Source: Alligator mississippiensis (taxonomy: Eukaryota; Chordata; Crocodylia; Alligatoridae). Taken from it: a DNA stretch of 64,000 bases. Both the position numbers and the translations under genes were made by a program. The stretch covers positions 51,264,501 through 51,328,500 of the forward strand of contig NC_081825.1 of NCBI RefSeq assembly GCF_030867095.1, read 5' to 3'. The notes below the pieces were generated by a model that was not told the origin of the DNA, searched no databases, and was given only the letters and a program-made list of their open reading frames with translations. Each line of letters starts with the position of its first letter. The first letter of the stretch is position 1. Positions 33,201 through 45,847 of this stretch are shown in pieces.

Positions 33201-34930
33201 TGGTGGCACAGGATTGTGCTACAGGTGTGGATCAAATAGTTGTGATGGGCTGCTTATGGAAATAGCAGCCTAACTAACACAAAACCTTTCTATAGTTTTG
33301 GTTGCAGGCTTCTGCAAGGAGATCTGGTAGTGGGTACCCCAATTGTTACTAGCAGTTTAGTGTGGGCAGATGGACTGTATGTACTCTCATGCATGAGGTG
33401 TACACACAAAAAAGGTATTGTCCCGGCATAAGATTTGCAAACCCTTGGGCTGTTGTTGATAGCTCAGCATTGCAGGGAGTTTCCCAGCTGCACTGAAGCA
33501 TGAGAAAAGAACTTTTTTCCATTCTTTCTTGGGCACCCCCACCCTCCCAGCATGTCTGCATTGCACTGCCACACATTCTTCCTTACATGGATGTGCTGGG
33601 GTGGGTCACCAAACTGAATGTAATCAAGACCAGTGTATGACAAGAATTACCAGCAACTCCTTGGTTTCCTCATGGGGATGTTTAACTGTGAGCACTTTTA
33701 AAACCAATGGTGTAAGCATTCCCCTACTTACACTTACACTTACACTTTCTACCTTTCTTCTGCTGGTGACATTGCTTATGTGGGGTAGATCAGTTGCAGG
33801 AAAGAACTGTTTAATTCATGCCTGAGCAGTTGCAGGTGATGCAGTATAAGTTCAAGTAGCTGAAGGTTTCAGTGATGGGCAGTTGATGTGAGGTGGGAAG
33901 CAGTCAAGCAGTACATACCCAGGATTTTAATTGCCAGGTGTATATCACTCAACACTTTCAAGAGCAAAGGATAAACATGGCAGAACCAGGTAGACTGGCA
34001 TAGTATTCCCAATGGTCAAGATGTCAGCTGATGTCCGGCAACACCTAAAGCATTTATCTTGAGAAAAAGACCTGAAAGTCCTGAATGGCTGCTTGAGTTC
34101 CCCAGTCAGCTGTTTTAAAGACACATTTGTTGGCTGGAGAACTGCTGGACACTCCTTCTATTCTTTGAGTTGCTCTATTTGCCAAGACTTTGTGGGGTTG
34201 CCATACTGTGTGGGTTCCCTGGCAGTTTGTGTTCAGCACTTATACCTACTGGCCTGTGTGGGCAGAAAGGCCTCACAGGCTGGGCTGAGCTGAGGCACAA
34301 CAGCCAGAACCCCTCTTTTCCCCGTGCAAGATTGAAGTCCCTGGGCCCTACAAGGATGGGCAAACAGGCAGGTATGGGGGAATTGGCTACTACCCTTACC
34401 CCCATCTGGGCTGGGCGAGCCATATTTTACAAAAAAGTTTGTGTTTGCAGTTGCAGTACCACTGTCAAGTAAAGCCCTGTTGGGGATAGACGTTGACTGC
34501 TGTGCGAGGACTGACACTGAAAAAGGGGATGTTGAGCTTGACTCTAACAGTGCTGAGGTACTTCATTAGGACATCCCAATGTGGTATGTTGCATTTGTTA
34601 CTCAAACTGGGTGTTGACCAACCTAGTTCAGAAATCTCCTCTGCAGTAGCCACAACCTGTTTAGCACCAGGTTTTGCTGTGCCAGGTCCTTGAATTGGCT
34701 TATGTTTGGAGTCTGCTTCTCTGGTTCTATTGGTGGAGTTGACAAGATCATCCAGCATCCCTTTGCTGTGCTTTTTTTCCTTTTTCTTTTTTCCAGGCCC
34801 TCAAGTTTGCAAGATGGTTGTCTGTTGTCTTTTGTCCTTGAGGGTCTGGTATTTACAGTACTGAGCCACAGGAAAGCTAACTGTTTTAGGTTCCATTCCA
34901 ATTGTTTTGAAATGTGTGTCACAATTTGAG
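30273..34930 (-). pseudogene. Possible decayed minus-strand gene copy, identity uncertain
   Basis: Several minus-strand fragments look protein-like: 34922-34623 (KRKRKKSTAKGCWMILSTPP), 34758-34465, 34239-34054, 31757-31491 (KLSGEMVSLRDVTYNC) and 30566-30273 (KLEMRSLKAENQK ... LIRLEKKEV ... DMEKSVAKNLQSI). From memory, the last two, in this order, faintly resemble the C-terminal coiled coil of SPAG5/astrin (SGELISLREEVT, then KLRVMFLEMKNEKEK). The span minus the 456-bp element at 30584-31039 is about 4.2 kb, near the length of that mRNA, which would fit a processed copy. Stops separate all pieces, and coiled coils match by chance easily. The identity is a guess. Confidence 0.22.
30584..31039. 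mobile_element. Terminal-inverted-repeat element, 456 bp
   Basis: The left end GAGCTGGCCTTAGGGTAAAT and the right end read inward, GAGCTGGCTTTAGGATTGGG, share 14 of the first 15 bases. CCCTGGG words follow on both sides at similar depth. The GC-rich interior has no transposase motif. Target duplication not seen. Confidence 0.55.
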
Positions 34931-35182
34931 GTGCCTTCTTGGATACCCTTCTTCCCAGTCTTTAAAGAATTAGGAATTTCTAAGAGGACAGAGAATCTGG
35001 TTAATTGCACTTATTCTCCTTGGGTTACATTGGATTAGAGTTTGCAAGGTTGTGAACTGCCAACTTCCCTGTGGTATACCAAGGGTGCCCTTCTGCTCAT
35101 AGGTGTGTCTGGGGCTCTGGTGTTATTCCATACCCTTAAATGCCTGCTTCTCTGTACTTGAAATCTACAGATAGACTCCAAG
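31040..35182. other. Intergenic stretch without intact genes
   Basis: Apart from the uncertain minus-strand fragments described for 30273-34930, I see no repeats or exons here. A plus-strand pyrimidine tract ending CCAG near 34797 looks like a splice acceptor, but the frame behind it is short and unrecognisable. Confidence 0.4.
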
Positions 35183-35910
35183 GCTAGGGACAGACATTAC
35201 ACATAAACCAGTTTAAGTAATCAGAAACTGGTTGAAACCTGTAACAGAACAGATGTTCACTGCACATACACTGGTTTGGAAATGGCTGAGACTAGATTGA
35301 GATAAACCAGGTCAGGCCACAGTTGGAGTATTGCATCTAGTTTTGGGCACCACGCTTCAGGAGGGATGTGGACAACCTTGAGAGGGTTCAGAGGGGGGCC
35401 ACTTGTATGGTTAGGGGCCTGCAGGCAAAGCCCTACAAAGAGAGATTGAGGGCCATGGATCTCTTCAGCCTCCACAAGAGAAGGCTGAGAGGTGATTTTG
35501 TGGCCGCCTACAAATTCATCAGGTGGAGGGGACAGCAAGGAATAGGAAATGCTCTGTTTACCAGGGCACCCCTTGGAGTAGCTAGGAACAATGGTCACAA
35601 ACTGATGGAGAGCCAGTTTAGGTTAGAGATCAGGAAGAACTTCTTTATGGTAAGGGTTGCCAGAATCTGGAGGGGGCTTACAAGGGAGGTGGCGCTGTCC
35701 CCTACCTTGGGGGTCTTTAAGAGGAGGCTAGACAAGCACCTGGCTGGGGTCATCTAACCCTAGCACTCTTTCCTGTCCAGGCCAGGGGGTTGGACTCAAT
35801 GTTGTACTAAGGTCCCTTCCAATCCAAACAACAACTTTGCATCTGGTTGAATGTAGTATCAGACTTACCTGATTTGAGTCAAACCGGTTTATGCAAAGTC
35901 TGTCCCAGAC
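35183..35910. mobile_element. TIR element carrying a CR1 insertion
   Basis: The left end GCTAGGGACAGACATTACAC..ATAAACCAGTTT and the right end read inward, GTCTGGGACAGACTTTGCATAAACCGGTTT, form a TIR of nearly 30 bp. With the CR1 at 35311-35832 removed, the element is about 200 bp, a typical MITE size. The end motif (gctagg-acagacatt) also occurs on the 802-bp element at 13769-14570. Confidence 0.6.
35311..35832 (+). mobile_element. CR1 LINE 3' fragment inside a MITE
   Basis: Plus-strand CR1 tail. The frame at 35368-35757 gives [20 protein letters not shown], then [47 protein letters not shown] and FKRRLDKHLAGVI followed by the stop, all standard for the CR1 ORF2 C-terminus. The 390-nt frame is open throughout. 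The 3' end (tggactcaatgttg...aggtcccttccaatcc) is present; the 5' part is missing. Confidence 0.85.
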
Positions 35911-36128
35911 CCCTTCCTGGTTTAAATTAAATTGGAGTTCCCCAGAATCCCAGATGCTTTGCAGTGATGGGCTGGGCCCTCCCCCTTACTCCCTGGCTGC
36001 AGCTCCAGCACAGACGACAGGTACAGGGCATCTGCTTCTCTTCCTCCTGGTTCCCTCCCTTCCCAGCTCAAGCTGGGATTCCCCCCTCCCCTCTGCCTTA
36101 CACAGACACCTCTCAGCATTAGCTACTT

Positions 36129-36445
36129 TGGCTGTGTGAAACATCACTGTTTTGTTCCAACTTCTGTTTCACTGTTTCAAAGGGACAGTGGTTTTGCTTT
36201 GTTTTGAAGCACTGTTCTGTTTCATTTTGTCAAAACTATTTCGACGTTTCTCCCATAGGCTATAATGGGGAGTCATGAAAATGCCTAAAACTTTGTAATT
36301 TCTTTCCTGATTCAGATGAAAATTGCAGGGATCATAGCCCCTTCTGAGGGCATGAAGCCTGGCAAGTTTCAAGGAGATAGGTGCAGAGGTTTCTGGGAAA
36401 TTGCACCTTAAACTGTTCAAAGCAAAACTCATGACACATTCCTAC
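36129..36445. mobile_element. hAT-like non-autonomous element (TAGGG-TGTGTGAA ends)
   Basis: The left end TTTGGCTGTGTGAAAC and the right end read inward, TAGGAATGTGTCATG, fit the same end type as the 740-bp element at 45848-46587. The interior 'tctcccataggctataatgggg' phrase and GTTTC-rich words resemble a reptile repeat family. No target duplication is clear. Confidence 0.45.
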
Positions 36446-36450
36446 AGTGG

Positions 36451-36572
36451 CAGCCTCCTGTCATCTGGCGCACAGATCCGGGGTCCCACACCCCCAGGAG
36501 GGCTGTAGGGTTGTGCTGGGCTCTTCCCGGGGGTATGGGCCCCTGGATCTGTGTGCCGATGACAGGAGGCTG
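36451..36572. repeat. Imperfect inverted repeat, arms about 36 bp
   Basis: 36451-36487 (CAGCCTCCTGTCATCTGGCG...) and 36537-36572 (...GATGACAGGAGGCTG) pair over about 36 bases with roughly 90% match, enclosing a 49-nt GC-rich loop. It lies immediately beside the element ending at 36445. It could be a foldback unit or a local inverted duplication. Confidence 0.6.
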
Positions 36573-39500
36573 CTGCTGCTGCCTGGGGCCAGCGGTAGCA
36601 GCTATTTTCCTGGTGCTGGGTGCAGGCTGCACAAGATTTTTGGGGGTGGGGGGTTGTCCATGTCTGTTAACACCTTTCAGTTTTCAACTTTTTCTCTTCT
36701 TGATTCTCTCTTTCTCCCAAGCAAACCATGAACACCTGCACATCTGGAAAGCAAATGTAAACAGACAATGTCATTCCTCTACCTAAAGGCCTCAGCACTG
36801 CAAGGATGCATTAAATCAGGACATGGCTTTGGGATATGCCAGTATTTACAGTTGTCTTTGGGGTCACCCAGTGCTATTTTAGGAAGAATGGCAGACCTTC
36901 TGGGAACAGTTTTGGCAGACAGGCCAAGGCAGAAATTGGGATGGAGGCAGAGGAGCCAGCTATTGAAGAACAAGCAGTTCTTTGTGTTCTACTGTTTTTG
37001 ACTAATCAAAATCTTTAAGGCTAGTAGCCATAACATTGGGACCTCTACCTTCTTTTGGGGGAGAGTGGTATATTTGTATATTTCCAAGGATAGACTTACA
37101 TCATAGGGTTATACCGATTCCCAGAAGACCAGTTAAGGAACTAGATTACAGTGCTCCTTTCTCTTTGTTGAATTCAGAGCCTCTACTTCCAGGCTGACAT
37201 CATGCAGTTTTTTCTCTGCATCTTAGATAAACTGGATGAAATGGACTAGTGATTCTCTCTTATGACTTCATCTTGTTTTGTTAAGTGCTGGATGATCTTG
37301 TTGAAGCAGTTTCAGTAACAAGCAGGTGTTCTAGAATTGGACAGCCATGAAACCTTTGACAATTTTCAGATTACTAATAACTGAACCCATTAAAAAATCA
37401 ATGTGTAAAGTGGACAACACATCTTAGGGGGATTCTAACATGGTTTGAAATTTTGTTTCAAGTCTTGTCAGACAATTCATGTTCTGCTGGAAACTTAGTA
37501 TCTTGCAAAGTTAGTGGCTGTTATTGGAAAACAGATGCTTTCCCTAAATCACCAACAAAACTTTCCTCTCCCTCTCCTCCCCAGCCTCTGTAGTATTTTT
37601 TTTTTTTGTCATGAAAGGCCAGACAAAAGACTAAATTGTATTTGCCCCTCCCCCCGGCTATATTTTGTAGTAGTAGCTAGAATTGCTAATCTCTTGTACC
37701 CACAGAGCAGGAAGCCAGTCTTAAAGTCAGCTTGGGGAAGTGACTTGGATTAAGAAGTACAATATTAACTCAAGTGAGCTGTGAGTCCACTAAAAAAAAA
37801 AAAGTAGTAGTCTGTTTTAAGAGAACACCTATGCCTGAGGTGGTTAGTCTTTTTTCCTTCTAGAGAAGCTTTAATAGTGACAAAGTGTCACTGTAGTAAT
37901 AACTCGTTAACACTCCATCAATGGCACACCATGTTGTAACTTAAAATCAGCCATTAAATATGACTTTTAAAAAATCTTTGAGCACAAGTGGTCAGTAAGG
38001 ATTTTCTTTTTCCTGTGCCTTCAGGAGTTTCCTATCATGAATTCAGTATCTTAAAAAGATAATTATAGCTGAATTTCATGTAACAAATGAAGCCTTATTG
38101 TTGAATGTGTTGCCCTTTTAAAGACGCTGAATGAAATAGCTTAACAAAAGTTTGTGGTGCCTTTGGCATCAGAATAATGTAATTCCATGCAAGTTCAGTT
38201 ATAACATACAGTGTTAAATACTATACTTACTCAAATATAAAATGGTTATCCCCGCCCCCCCCCGTAGTCAACAAGAGGGTGAGAAGCCCCTTATTTTACA
38301 TTCACATATAAGAAAACTGCATGGAATGCATTGCCTATCTCTGACCTGCTGCTAAAAGCAGCATGTGCTCAGTATTAGAAGCCAATTATGAAGGTGATTA
38401 ATTGAAACCAACACTGAGCATACCTATAAATTGCATGACTCATATGGGGCAAACATGCTGATGGGAACCTAACACAAGGATATGTTAGTGTAGCCAACCT
38501 AAATAAAACACACAGTAGTGCCTATTGAGCACAGTCCCCCTAAGCACAGACTCTTTTCAAGTCATGGTGAGACACTGTATTGCATACATTTCAATTTCCT
38601 CTTCACTCCCATAGTTGAGGAGTGGAGAGATCTTGGCTTTATGCCCACTTTACGGAGATAGGAAATTCCTCCCTAGTTTTCTCCTGCAGCCATATGGCCG
38701 AGGGCAAGCAAAACTCAGGGGTATCTGAACCCCAAGCCTCCAGGCTTGGCTCTGCACATAGGATGTCTGCCAAAGGATTTGGGAACATCTGAAGCCCCAG
38801 ATGGGAGTGGAGGATGTTTGCCAGTAGTAGGGCCACTTATGGTTCTGGACTGACTCATGGATTTGGAATTGATTTGGCTTGGACCACGGAAAATTAAAAC
38901 AAATATAAAATTGTACTCTCTCTAAGTGCTAAAGCTTACTTTAAAGTGAGTTTATGGAGTACCTGTGCTAAAACTTGCAGCAGTTTAAAGAAAAAAAAAG
39001 TATAATTTCTGGGTGAATTAAATCTATGGGTACTACATGCAAACTGCTACAGCTATTTTTATTTCAAGGTCAGTTTTTTCAAATTTGTTCCTTCCTTCCA
39101 TGTGCTTAGATAGAGTAGGATCTGATTGTAAGGAGAGGGGAAGGGCTGCAGGTGGGAGAAATTGGGTGGGGGCAAGGAGTTACCTGACCCTCCCAGATTT
39201 GTTATCCCTGCTATAGCAGTGAGAAGGGGAAAAATTCAAGACAAACCTCCAGTAGTTTGTATACCTGAAAAAATTACATCAAATTTATAAATTTTCCTTA
39301 CTTAGAATCTAATTATTGGGTGTGTGTGTGGGGGGGGGGCGCGGGGGGAATTGTCTTATAAATGTCATCTTATATTGAAGTCAGCATGGTAATTTTGTGT
39401 TTACAATATTGTGTGTAATATCAAAATGTAGAGACTAAACCTTTGCATCACTATTGCCCATTGCTGACTGGCCTATTTAGTATAGCTTAATGAAATATTG

Positions 39501-39589
39501 GTGAATAAATACTCATGTGAAAAAGTGGAACTTTTAATTTTTAGCTCTATATAAGCATTCATATTTTTATTTCATTTCTTTGCCTCTTC
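36573..39589. other. Gene-free stretch
   Basis: No supportable gene or element. AT-rich with short homopolymer runs (A-run near 37792, C-run near 38258, T-run near 37597) and a G-rich TG tract near 39320-39350. Confidence 0.45.
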
Positions 39590-41013
39590 AAGAAAGGCAG
39601 GGTGTCACAGGGTACCCCTTTTTTTTTAAATACCCTGCTCTATGGGCAGTCTGCCCAGCTCTCTCCTGCCATACCTTGATCTTAATTGATATACATAGTG
39701 CAGGAGCTTGCCCTAGCCTTTTTACAGTGACCATCTGAATTGTGGTCTTGGCCATATGGACCAGTTGCATGGCTCCATACCTTCCCTATACCATGCCCCA
39801 TGCCTCACAGGTGGCATCCTTACAGATGTTCTACCAATTGCTGATGCAGCACCTCTCTGGGCCTTCAAACCTTTGGTATCTCTCACCCCATTCTAAGCCC
39901 TCAGACCTCTTGGTCTTGCACAACCACACCCTGGGCTGCCAGCCCCCTTGCCAGGGTTCACTGGCCTAGCACCTTCCCGGAACCTCACTGGCCCGGCCCC
40001 TCACTGAGTCACTGGACCCACGTGGTCCCGGTCTTCTTTGGCCAAGTGCTTTTCTTTTGGGGTGTATTCCCCTAGCCTTCCCCCTCCCCGGGGTAACCCA
40101 TAAGGCAGTGGGAACTGAGGTTTCCCAGTGCCCCATCTTCACCTTTCCCTGGAGCCCATGAAGCACATGAAGCCCCAAAGCACATTTCAAGGAGGCTGCC
40201 CCACCACAGGCAGCCCCAGTAGGATGCAGTTTCAGGTCTTACCCAGGGCTAGTCTTTAGGCCTACCTGATTTTACTCGTCCCTCTCTGGGCTCCCTCCTA
40301 GATGTCCTACACTCTTCCTGGGCTGTTAACCACCAGGTCACCTGGCCCTGGCTCCATCTCCCATTAAGTTCTCCACCTCTGGCCTCCAGGTCACTCTCAG
40401 ACCTTGATCCTTCCTTATCAGATGACCTAGCACCAGCCACCATCATCCTGGGCTGCACACCTTTTAATCCCTTCCTCTTGGCTGTGGCCACACAAGGACC
40501 TTTGACCTCTCCCAGGCCCTAGTCTCGCCTCAGGCCACTCAATAACTCTAGGCTCTCCCAACTCTGGCAGTCACTGTTGTGGTCTATTCTGTTTTACCCT
40601 TTGGGCCTGCACAGGCTAGTTGAGATTCCCAGGGTCAGTCCTCCAGCTGGCAGCTCTCTCATCTCTGTGGGTCCACCCTCTTGGACCTCTCCATAGATCA
40701 CTCCCTCTCTCTGGGCTCACTGAACCTTCTATAGATCATCCAAACACTCAGCCCCTTTCCCAGGGCTCACCTGGCCTCTCAATATGCCTCTGTGCACTCA
40801 GCCCCTCTCTCTCTGGGCTCATCCAGTCTCTCAACAGGCCTCAGTCATTCAGTCACCTTCTCAGGGCTCTGGAACCCCATACTGGGTCCCCAGGAGCTTT
40901 TTCCAACCCCTTAGTTCTTACCCAAACCTCCAGATGTTTCAGATACTGTGTCCAGTCTTATCATTGCTTGGCCTTCCTTTTTGGAATCTGTATCAAGAAA
41001 ATCTTGCCTAAGG
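39590..41013. repeat. Unclassified CT-rich repeat-like tract
   Basis: Begins with 'gggtgtcacagggtacccc' and continues as CT-rich, low-complexity DNA until the CR1 fragment at 41014. It has the texture of an interspersed repeat, but I found neither paired ends nor a protein motif, so the class stays open. Confidence 0.3.
40650..40880. repeat. Minisatellite, ~46-51-bp units
   Basis: Degenerate tandem units start at 40699, 40745, 40795 and 40846. Each begins CACTC(AGCCCC) or CATTCAGTCAC, followed by CTCTCTGGGCTCA and a 'cctctcaa..gcctc' end. A further diverged unit may lie upstream near 40650. Confidence 0.65.
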
Positions 41014-41430
41014 ACCAAGCCCTACGAGGAGAGACTAGAGAAACTGGATCTTTTCAGCCTCCGCAAGAGAAGGTTGAGAGGCGACCTTGTGGCTGCCTAT
41101 AAGTTCATCATGGGGGCACAGAAGGGAATTGGTGAGTATTTATTCACCAATGCGCCCCCGGGGGTTACAAGAAATAATGGCCACAAGCTAGCAGAGAGCA
41201 GATTTAGATTGGACATTAGGAGGAACTTCTTCACAGTTAGAGTGGCCAGGGTCTGGAACGGGATCCCAAGGGAGGTGGTGCTCTCCCCTACCCTGGGGGT
41301 CTTCAAGAGGAGGTTAGATGAGCATCTAGCTGGGGTCATCTAGACCCAGCACTCTTTCCTGCCTATGCAGGGGGTCGGACTCGATGATCTATTGAGGTCC
41401 CTTCTGACCCTAACATCTATGAATCTATAA
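41014..41430 (+). mobile_element. CR1 LINE 3' fragment, young-looking
   Basis: Plus-strand copy of the same subfamily as 6928-9930 and 55235-57285. The frame reads [35 protein letters not shown] and ends FKRRLDEHLAGVI, stop at 41341-41343, then the CR1 3' UTR closing with 'catctatgaatctataa'. The coding part is unbroken. 5'-truncated, about 417 bp. Confidence 0.9.
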
Positions 41431-42129
41431 AGCTAGGGCTTCCTGTAATAGGTCTGGGGTATTAGAATATTTTATCAATGGAAAAGTTTGAGTCTCAGCG
41501 GTACTAATGCAGTCAATCACTGTGCAGCTATTGGCATTCTCCTACCATATTACTGTATAATTGGACCTTAAAATTGGGTCCTACTACCATAAGGCCCAAT
41601 TGGAAATGCCAGCAGTTTGTATTATGAAGCTAAGGAGGCTGCTTACTGACTTGCTTGTGATAGTGCCTGTAGCCACTGTGCCCAAAATGACAGCAGATTG
41701 GTAGCCAAGGCCCATATTTCAGGCCAGAGCCTTTTCAGAGGAGTCTTTCTGTATTGGAGCCTAGAAAGTACTTCAGACATAACTGATACTGACCTGAGCA
41801 CTGTTGAATATAAACCCATGATTCTGGTATAAATCTACAAGAATTCTGCTCAAGTTAGCAGAGGTTTTCAGGATTTACATTGGTATTATTGTCACAAAAT
41901 CTGCTTTTAACCTATGCTGCCTCTTCCTCTTAAAGGGGCAACCAAAAAGCAGAGGGTAGATTTCTTACCCCTCCTCCCCCAAATTTAACTCAGCCTGAGA
42001 GAGTCTAGAGGATGTAGCTAGCTAAGAAACAAGTATTAAGAAATGTCTTTCAGTCTATTAAACTGTCTGCAGTCTATTAAAAATATTTTTCTCCAAAACA
42101 AATAATTACTGTTTTGTACACCATAGAAT

Positions 42130-42147
42130 GGGGGGGGGGGGGGGGGG
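42130..42147. repeat. Poly-G run, 18 bp
   Basis: Uninterrupted G homopolymer. Its length may partly be a sequencing or assembly effect. Confidence 0.9.
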
Positions 42148-45100
42148 TTCCTCAGGTATAAATAAGGAGTGTTTGCACTGGGATAATTCAGTTTTCTTTC
42201 TGTGAAATAAGTTTTCTCTTTTTAAATGACAGATATGTAATTGTAATTGTTGTTAGACCATAACTTTCACGTTGTTGGTTTCAGAAGACCTGGTTTTTAG
42301 GAGTGGTTCTCCAAGTGATGTTCAAAACCCTGACTACAGCAGCATATATCTTTGGTATTCTTGTGAAAGTTCTGAAACGAGGGAGAATCTACCTTGAAGA
42401 TTGTTAGACATGATTAGTTAAAGAGAGGAAACAATTAGGTGAGCCCAAACTTTCTATTGCAAATGTACCTTGGTAGATTTTTTCAGATATATAGATTTTA
42501 CCATAGAAGCAAAACTTTGTAGAGCAATTGTCAATGAATGAGGTTCAAGCAAACCCTTTTACTTTTAGAATCTGGAGTTATATGCACTCTGTCTGTTAAA
42601 GTCAGAGTCAAAAGCTTGGTTGGTACATTATTATTTATCTTCTTTCTTTTCAGTTGTCTATATCTTTTGGCACTGAGCCCGCATTGCCAGCTGCACTACT
42701 TTGGTCCATGTTGATGCTCACTCTGACTTTGCGGTCTTGGAGTCTTAGAAACTAAGGTAAGGGTGTAGGCAAAAGTGCTCTTTATTCCCTAATGCTGGTG
42801 AACGTGCTTATCTAACACAAGTGTTCTGTTCCCCAAACAAGAAAGCCTAGGCATCGTGCATTTCCTAACACTGGAGACAGAAATACTATTTTTAATGGGA
42901 GGCCTTTTTTCCTTCCTGAGACTCCTGAGTCCTGAGTTTGCAACTAAAATGCCTTTTGCTCCTGCTTCATATAGTATTAGGCATAATATCACTTTAATAT
43001 CTGATAGACACTCTATTTGGTAAACTATAGCTGTCAAAACTATGGTGGTCCCCAGTTTCTGACTCTGGCAGAGACATCTCTAACCTACTCCTAGTTTCAT
43101 TTTTTTACTTCAGGGTAGTGGTCTCTGACCTTCAGTAGTCAGGCAGAGAAAAGTGCTCAAGTTGTTCTTTTCACACCTGTGTAATGGGGGAATGTTTCTG
43201 TAGCCCATTTTGTTTTAAATCCACTGGCTGGCTGTCAAAGCCAGATCTGTGATCTTGTACTAGTGTCTATTCCTTATGGTTTTCTTTTTTTGTTTTTTGG
43301 GGGATTTTTTTTTGAACAGCAGAGATCCTAACTATCGACAATTCAAAGGTATAATACAAAGATAGGTATGCTACTAATAAGAAAGAGCTGTATATAGAAA
43401 ACGCTTTGATCTCAGCAGTGAAGGCAGCACTCCTAGCGCTGCTGGATATCAAATGTCTTTAAAGAGCAGACACAAAATGTTTGTTAGTTTGTACATATCC
43501 AGATGAAAAGCAGAATGAGTGTGATACTCTGAAGCAGACCAAATAATACAGTGCCTTTTTAAGGCTTAAAGTGCTGAAGGAAAGACCAACAGCAAAGCTG
43601 AATCTACGTGGATCTAAAGAATATTTCACTAGCTAGGACCTGTATTTCAAACAAACTGTCACTGCACCACTTACTATTATTCTTTTTTTTTGGAAAGTGT
43701 GGCTAAGAGTCCACAGTATCTGATACAGGTTGACATTCTGAACAGAGGCAAATACTTTTCCTAATGTGTTTCCTATCACCTTTGTGTGTGTGCAAGAGAA
43801 AATGTGAATGTGTGTGCTGGTTTCAGGGGACAGGGGATTTTTTAAGAGAGAAAAGGAAGTAGCAAGGAGTAGGTGGGTGAGAACAAATAAGGTAGACAAG
43901 CACATGTGCATACGCTATCAAGCACAAAATGCTACTTATGAAAAAGGGCCCTAATGCTGGCACTGAGACTGCCTTCTCAATCTTGTTAAGACTTCAGTTA
44001 GTCTGATGAGAAAAGACTGTGAATGTGAAGAGTGGGCATGTTGCTTGACCCATTGGAAGAGATGTGGTAGTAAAAGCTGCAAAGGCTAAGAACACAACAG
44101 CTTTAAGGGAGAGAAAACTGGCAGGAATGTAAGCAGGAGCAGACTGTGAGACGCTTCTCACAAACAGTGCTTGGAAACCAATCTGTTTGTTCTTCCCTGA
44201 TGGAAGGTATTTTGATTGTAAATGGCACAGACAGTCTCAGGGCCTGTCATGGTACAATATTTGGAAGGTTTCCAGTGTAGAGTTTGAACTCTTGTTGAAA
44301 ACCTAATTGAGACAAAAAGGCTGCAAAATGGTTTTTCACACAAAACTCTCAAAACATTTGCTTAAGAAAAATTGCATATTTATATGTCTAATGGATGATG
44401 TTGAACGGAATGGCTGTTTACTTATGTAATCTGGAGTTACACGGACTAATTTTCTTTTCTTTTTTCCCCTTAACCATAACTAAATCTCTAAGCAAAAGTA
44501 CATGATCAGCTAAACCTTACTTTGATGTCTCTAATGTGTCAATCCAGGAATTTTTGTGTGTCAGCGTGCCTTGATCCATGAAGACTTATCAACATGTAAA
44601 ATAATTTACATGTAGTGAGCTCGGTGCATGTTTCATGAGTCATTCCCAAAGGATATACAAAGAAAAACACAATGTCCTGTCCATAAACAGAATCATGTAC
44701 TTGCTTACAAGGTCAAATATTCAAAAATAGTATCCAGAGACAACAGCCATACATTGTGCTCTGTGACTCTTAACTATTGTCTGTAGCAGCACAAACTATC
44801 TTAAATTATACAGCTGTCAGCACTGATTTATGTTTGTCTATGCTGAAGCCATTTTACAATACGATGGATTAGACAAACCAAAGAGCCAAATTCACCCATT
44901 AAGTAGTTTTATTTCTTCTGCTTATCTTATTTCTTGTTTGTCAGAACATCTTGTCTCTGCTTTGGCTTAGATCAGTGTGAAGCAAATAATCACTTGGTGA
45001 GATTAATCAAAATAGATTAAAATAATATGATATGATCTTTACAAGATAAACAGAAAGTCATCTTGAATGCCTGGGGAAATAAGTGGGATGGTTAACAGGG

Positions 45101-45338
45101 CCATCTACTGGTTGATACACTGTAATGAAATAACTTAAATTTCCCTGAAAGGGTCTGGATTTAGAAAAGGTTGATTTCATTCCAACTTCTAAAAGCTTAT
45201 TTTTTTTAGATATTTTTTAAGCTGCTTCTTTGCATTTTGTACAAATTCATGGTTTTGTAGCATCATCTCCTGTTGTGCAAATGGAGAACAACAACAGCTT
45301 ATTAATATGTTTAACATTCATTCAAATTTGAAGAGGTG

Positions 45339-45340
<2 letters not shown>

Positions 45341-45384
<44 letters not shown>
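45341..45384. repeat. (TG)n microsatellite
   Basis: About 21 perfect TG units. Confidence 0.95.
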
Positions 45385-45385
<1 letters not shown>

Positions 45386-45847
45386 GCTTATTTGGGAGGA
45401 CTAGTACCTGGGAATAGTGTTGCCATGGAGCAAACTATAAATAAACAGTTGTTTCCTAAAAATTCCAGTTTTATTTCCCTATCTCAAATCTAAAATAACT
45501 GTATAATAATAAAACTGTTATAAAATGTTTGTGATACAGTTTGAGGAATGCAAAATGAGGGTTTTATTTCTGGACAGTCTGTTTGCATTAGAGGCATTCT
45601 AATGTAAATCACAGAGTAAATACCCGATGAATGTAATAAAGTAGTGTTAGTAAAGTCTCCATCGTTCATACTGGTATTTTGTTAAATGCTTTATGCCCTT
45701 GTTCCCTAAGAATACTTGTGTGTGTGTGTGTGTACACCATGCAGTATCTCATAATTAAGAGAATCAAGTGTGTTTATATATAAAAATGAATAAAACGTGT
45801 TCCCACATATTCCATGTATTGTTCCTCATGGAGGCCTACATGGACAG

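Larger units (their letters stand above)
41431..45839. other. Gene-free stretch with simple repeats
   Basis: No gene that I can support. Contains an 18-bp poly-G run (42130-42147) and a (TG)n tract (45341-45384). Short open frames have no recognised domain. Confidence 0.5.

Noticed and set aside
39590-41013. LTR of an old retrovirus-like element
   Set aside because: The texture suggested it, but I found no paired end repeats, primer site or protein motif, so no such element is claimed.
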